Origin: Pseudomonas cremoris
Lineage (GTDB): Bacteria > Pseudomonadota > Gammaproteobacteria > Pseudomonadales > Pseudomonadaceae
Assembly: GCF_014230465.1 (NCBI RefSeq)
Contig: NZ_JAAXCY010000001.1
Coordinates: forward strand, 434,001 to 498,000
Length of the DNA: 64,000 bases
Direction: 5' to 3'
In this document: piece after piece, positions 63,392-64,000 of the stretch
Layout: the number at the start of each line of letters is the position of its first letter
Numbering within the stretch: position 1 is the stretch's first letter
Notes under the pieces: generated by a model
The model's input: only the letters and a program-made list of their open reading frames with translations
What the model was told of the DNA's origin: nothing
Database searches by the model: none
Made by a program: the position numbers and the translations under genes

Positions 63392-64000
63392 ATGAATAAT
63401 AAAAACAACGATAAAAGTATTCGAAAAATAGAAACCAACGGGGTCGAACAGATCCCGGATCACGAACGTACCGCCGGCCCTAAGGATCTGTTCCGACTGA
63501 TCTTCGGCGGTGCCAATACCTTTGCCACTGCCGTACTGGGCTCCTTCCCCGTGCTGTTCGGCTTGTCGTTCCAGGCCGGCGTCTGGGCGATTGTGCTGGG
63601 CGTATTGGTGGGCGCGCTGATCCTGGCGCCCATGGGCCTGTTCGGGCCGATCAATGGCACCAACAACGCCGTATCTTCCGGTGCACACTTCGGCGTGCAC
63701 GGGCGGATTGTCGGCTCATTCCTGTCGCTGCTGACGGCGATTGCCTTCTTCTCACTGTCAGTGTGGAGTTCAGGCGACGCGCTGGTGGGCGGTGCGAAAC
63801 GGCTGATCGGCCTGCCGGAAACTAACCTGACCCTGGGCATGGCCTACGGCGTGTTCGCGATTCTGGTGCTGACCGTGTGCATCTACGGCTTTCGCTTCAT
63901 GCTGTGGGTCAACCGTATTGCGGTGTGGGCTGCGAGCTTGCTGTTTTTGCTGGGCATCTTCGCCTTCGCACCGGCTTTTGACAGTCACTTTGCCGGCACG
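63392..64000 (+). CDS. NCS1-family (cytosine/purine permease-type) transporter, truncated by window edge
   Basis: The ATG at 63392 follows CGGAG by 8 bases, and the frame is open to the window end (203 residues). After a polar N-terminus come helices with the NCS1 pattern: FRLIFGGANTFATAVLGSFP, WAIVLGVLVGALILAPMGLF, and GPINGTNNAVSSGAHFGVHG. It is probably the uptake system of the gbuA module, perhaps for guanidinobutyrate; substrate is inference. The rest lies outside the window. Confidence 0.88.
   Translation, partial: MNNKNNDKSIRKIETNGVEQIPDHERTAGPKDLFRLIFGGANTFATAVLGSFPVLFGLSFQAGVWAIVLGVLVGALILAPMGLFGPINGTNNAVSSGAHFGVHGRIVGSFLSLLTAIAFFSLSVWSSGDALVGGAKRLIGLPETNLTLGMAYGVFAILVLTVCIYGFRFMLWVNRIAVWAASLLFLLGIFAFAPAFDSHFAGT

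Noticed and set aside
1..64000. CRISPR arrays, tRNA or rRNA genes, insertion sequences, attachment sites
   Set aside because: No regularly spaced repeats, no cloverleaf or CCA-type sequence, and no transposase or integrase were seen on either strand.

Overview
The window is a chromosomal segment of a fluorescent Pseudomonas, most likely of the P. fluorescens group. The evidence is the flgFGHIJKL to fliC order, the phhR/phhABC locus, the hda to purMN and mazG-relA-rlmD-cysM neighbourhoods, high-GC coding sequence, and an intergenic repeat family built on GTGGGAGCGGGCTTGC followed by TCGCGAA. I see no prophage, insertion sequence, CRISPR array, tRNA or rRNA. Assignments come from reading the sequence and from knowledge of the families; no database search was made.

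Layout. 1-10.7 kb (minus strand) is the late flagellar block: the 5' part of flagellin fliC with a FliA-type promoter, a FabH-like ketoacyl synthase where some pseudomonads carry a flagellin glycosylation island, then flgL, flgK, flgJ, flgI, flgH, flgG and flgF behind a good sigma-54 site. 10.9-15.2 kb is phenylalanine catabolism: the activator PhhR diverging from phhABC with a TyrR-like operator between. 15.3-31 kb holds housekeeping and envelope genes: a LpxH-like phosphatase, an AraC regulator with an EamA exporter, a SelW-like protein, the PlpD-type phospholipase, a MarR regulator, RecQ, a large transporter-fused hybrid sensor kinase and RmuC. 31-36.7 kb is the most accessory-looking part: small unknown genes, a 440-base leader-like region, an orphan phage-type muramidase-like protein, FadL, a periplasmic glutathione peroxidase, and a MarR-regulated MFS transporter coupled to a 39-residue membrane peptide.

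36.8-45.9 kb is a ten-gene cobalamin operon (cobO, cobB, bluB, cbiB, cobD, cobQ, cobU, cobT, cobC, cobS), nearly all overlapping, under a clear cobalamin riboswitch. 46-60.9 kb carries two NlpC/P60 lipoproteins, hda, a PerM-family permease, a DUF2066 protein, purMN, a DUF3108 protein, then DUF2058, mazG, relA, rlmD, cysM and tapT. 61-64 kb is a guanidinobutyrate module: LysR regulator, guanidinobutyrase, an NTF2-like protein and a truncated NCS1 permease.

Seven REP doublets (REPINs), a degenerate REP fragment inside the cob operon, and several Rho-independent terminators separate the units. I found no convincing large undescribed system. The best leads are small: the phage-like protein that seems to have lost its catalytic glutamate, the structured region at 31.4-31.9 kb, the MFS/micropeptide/MarR unit with matching palindromes, and the reduced flagellin modification locus.
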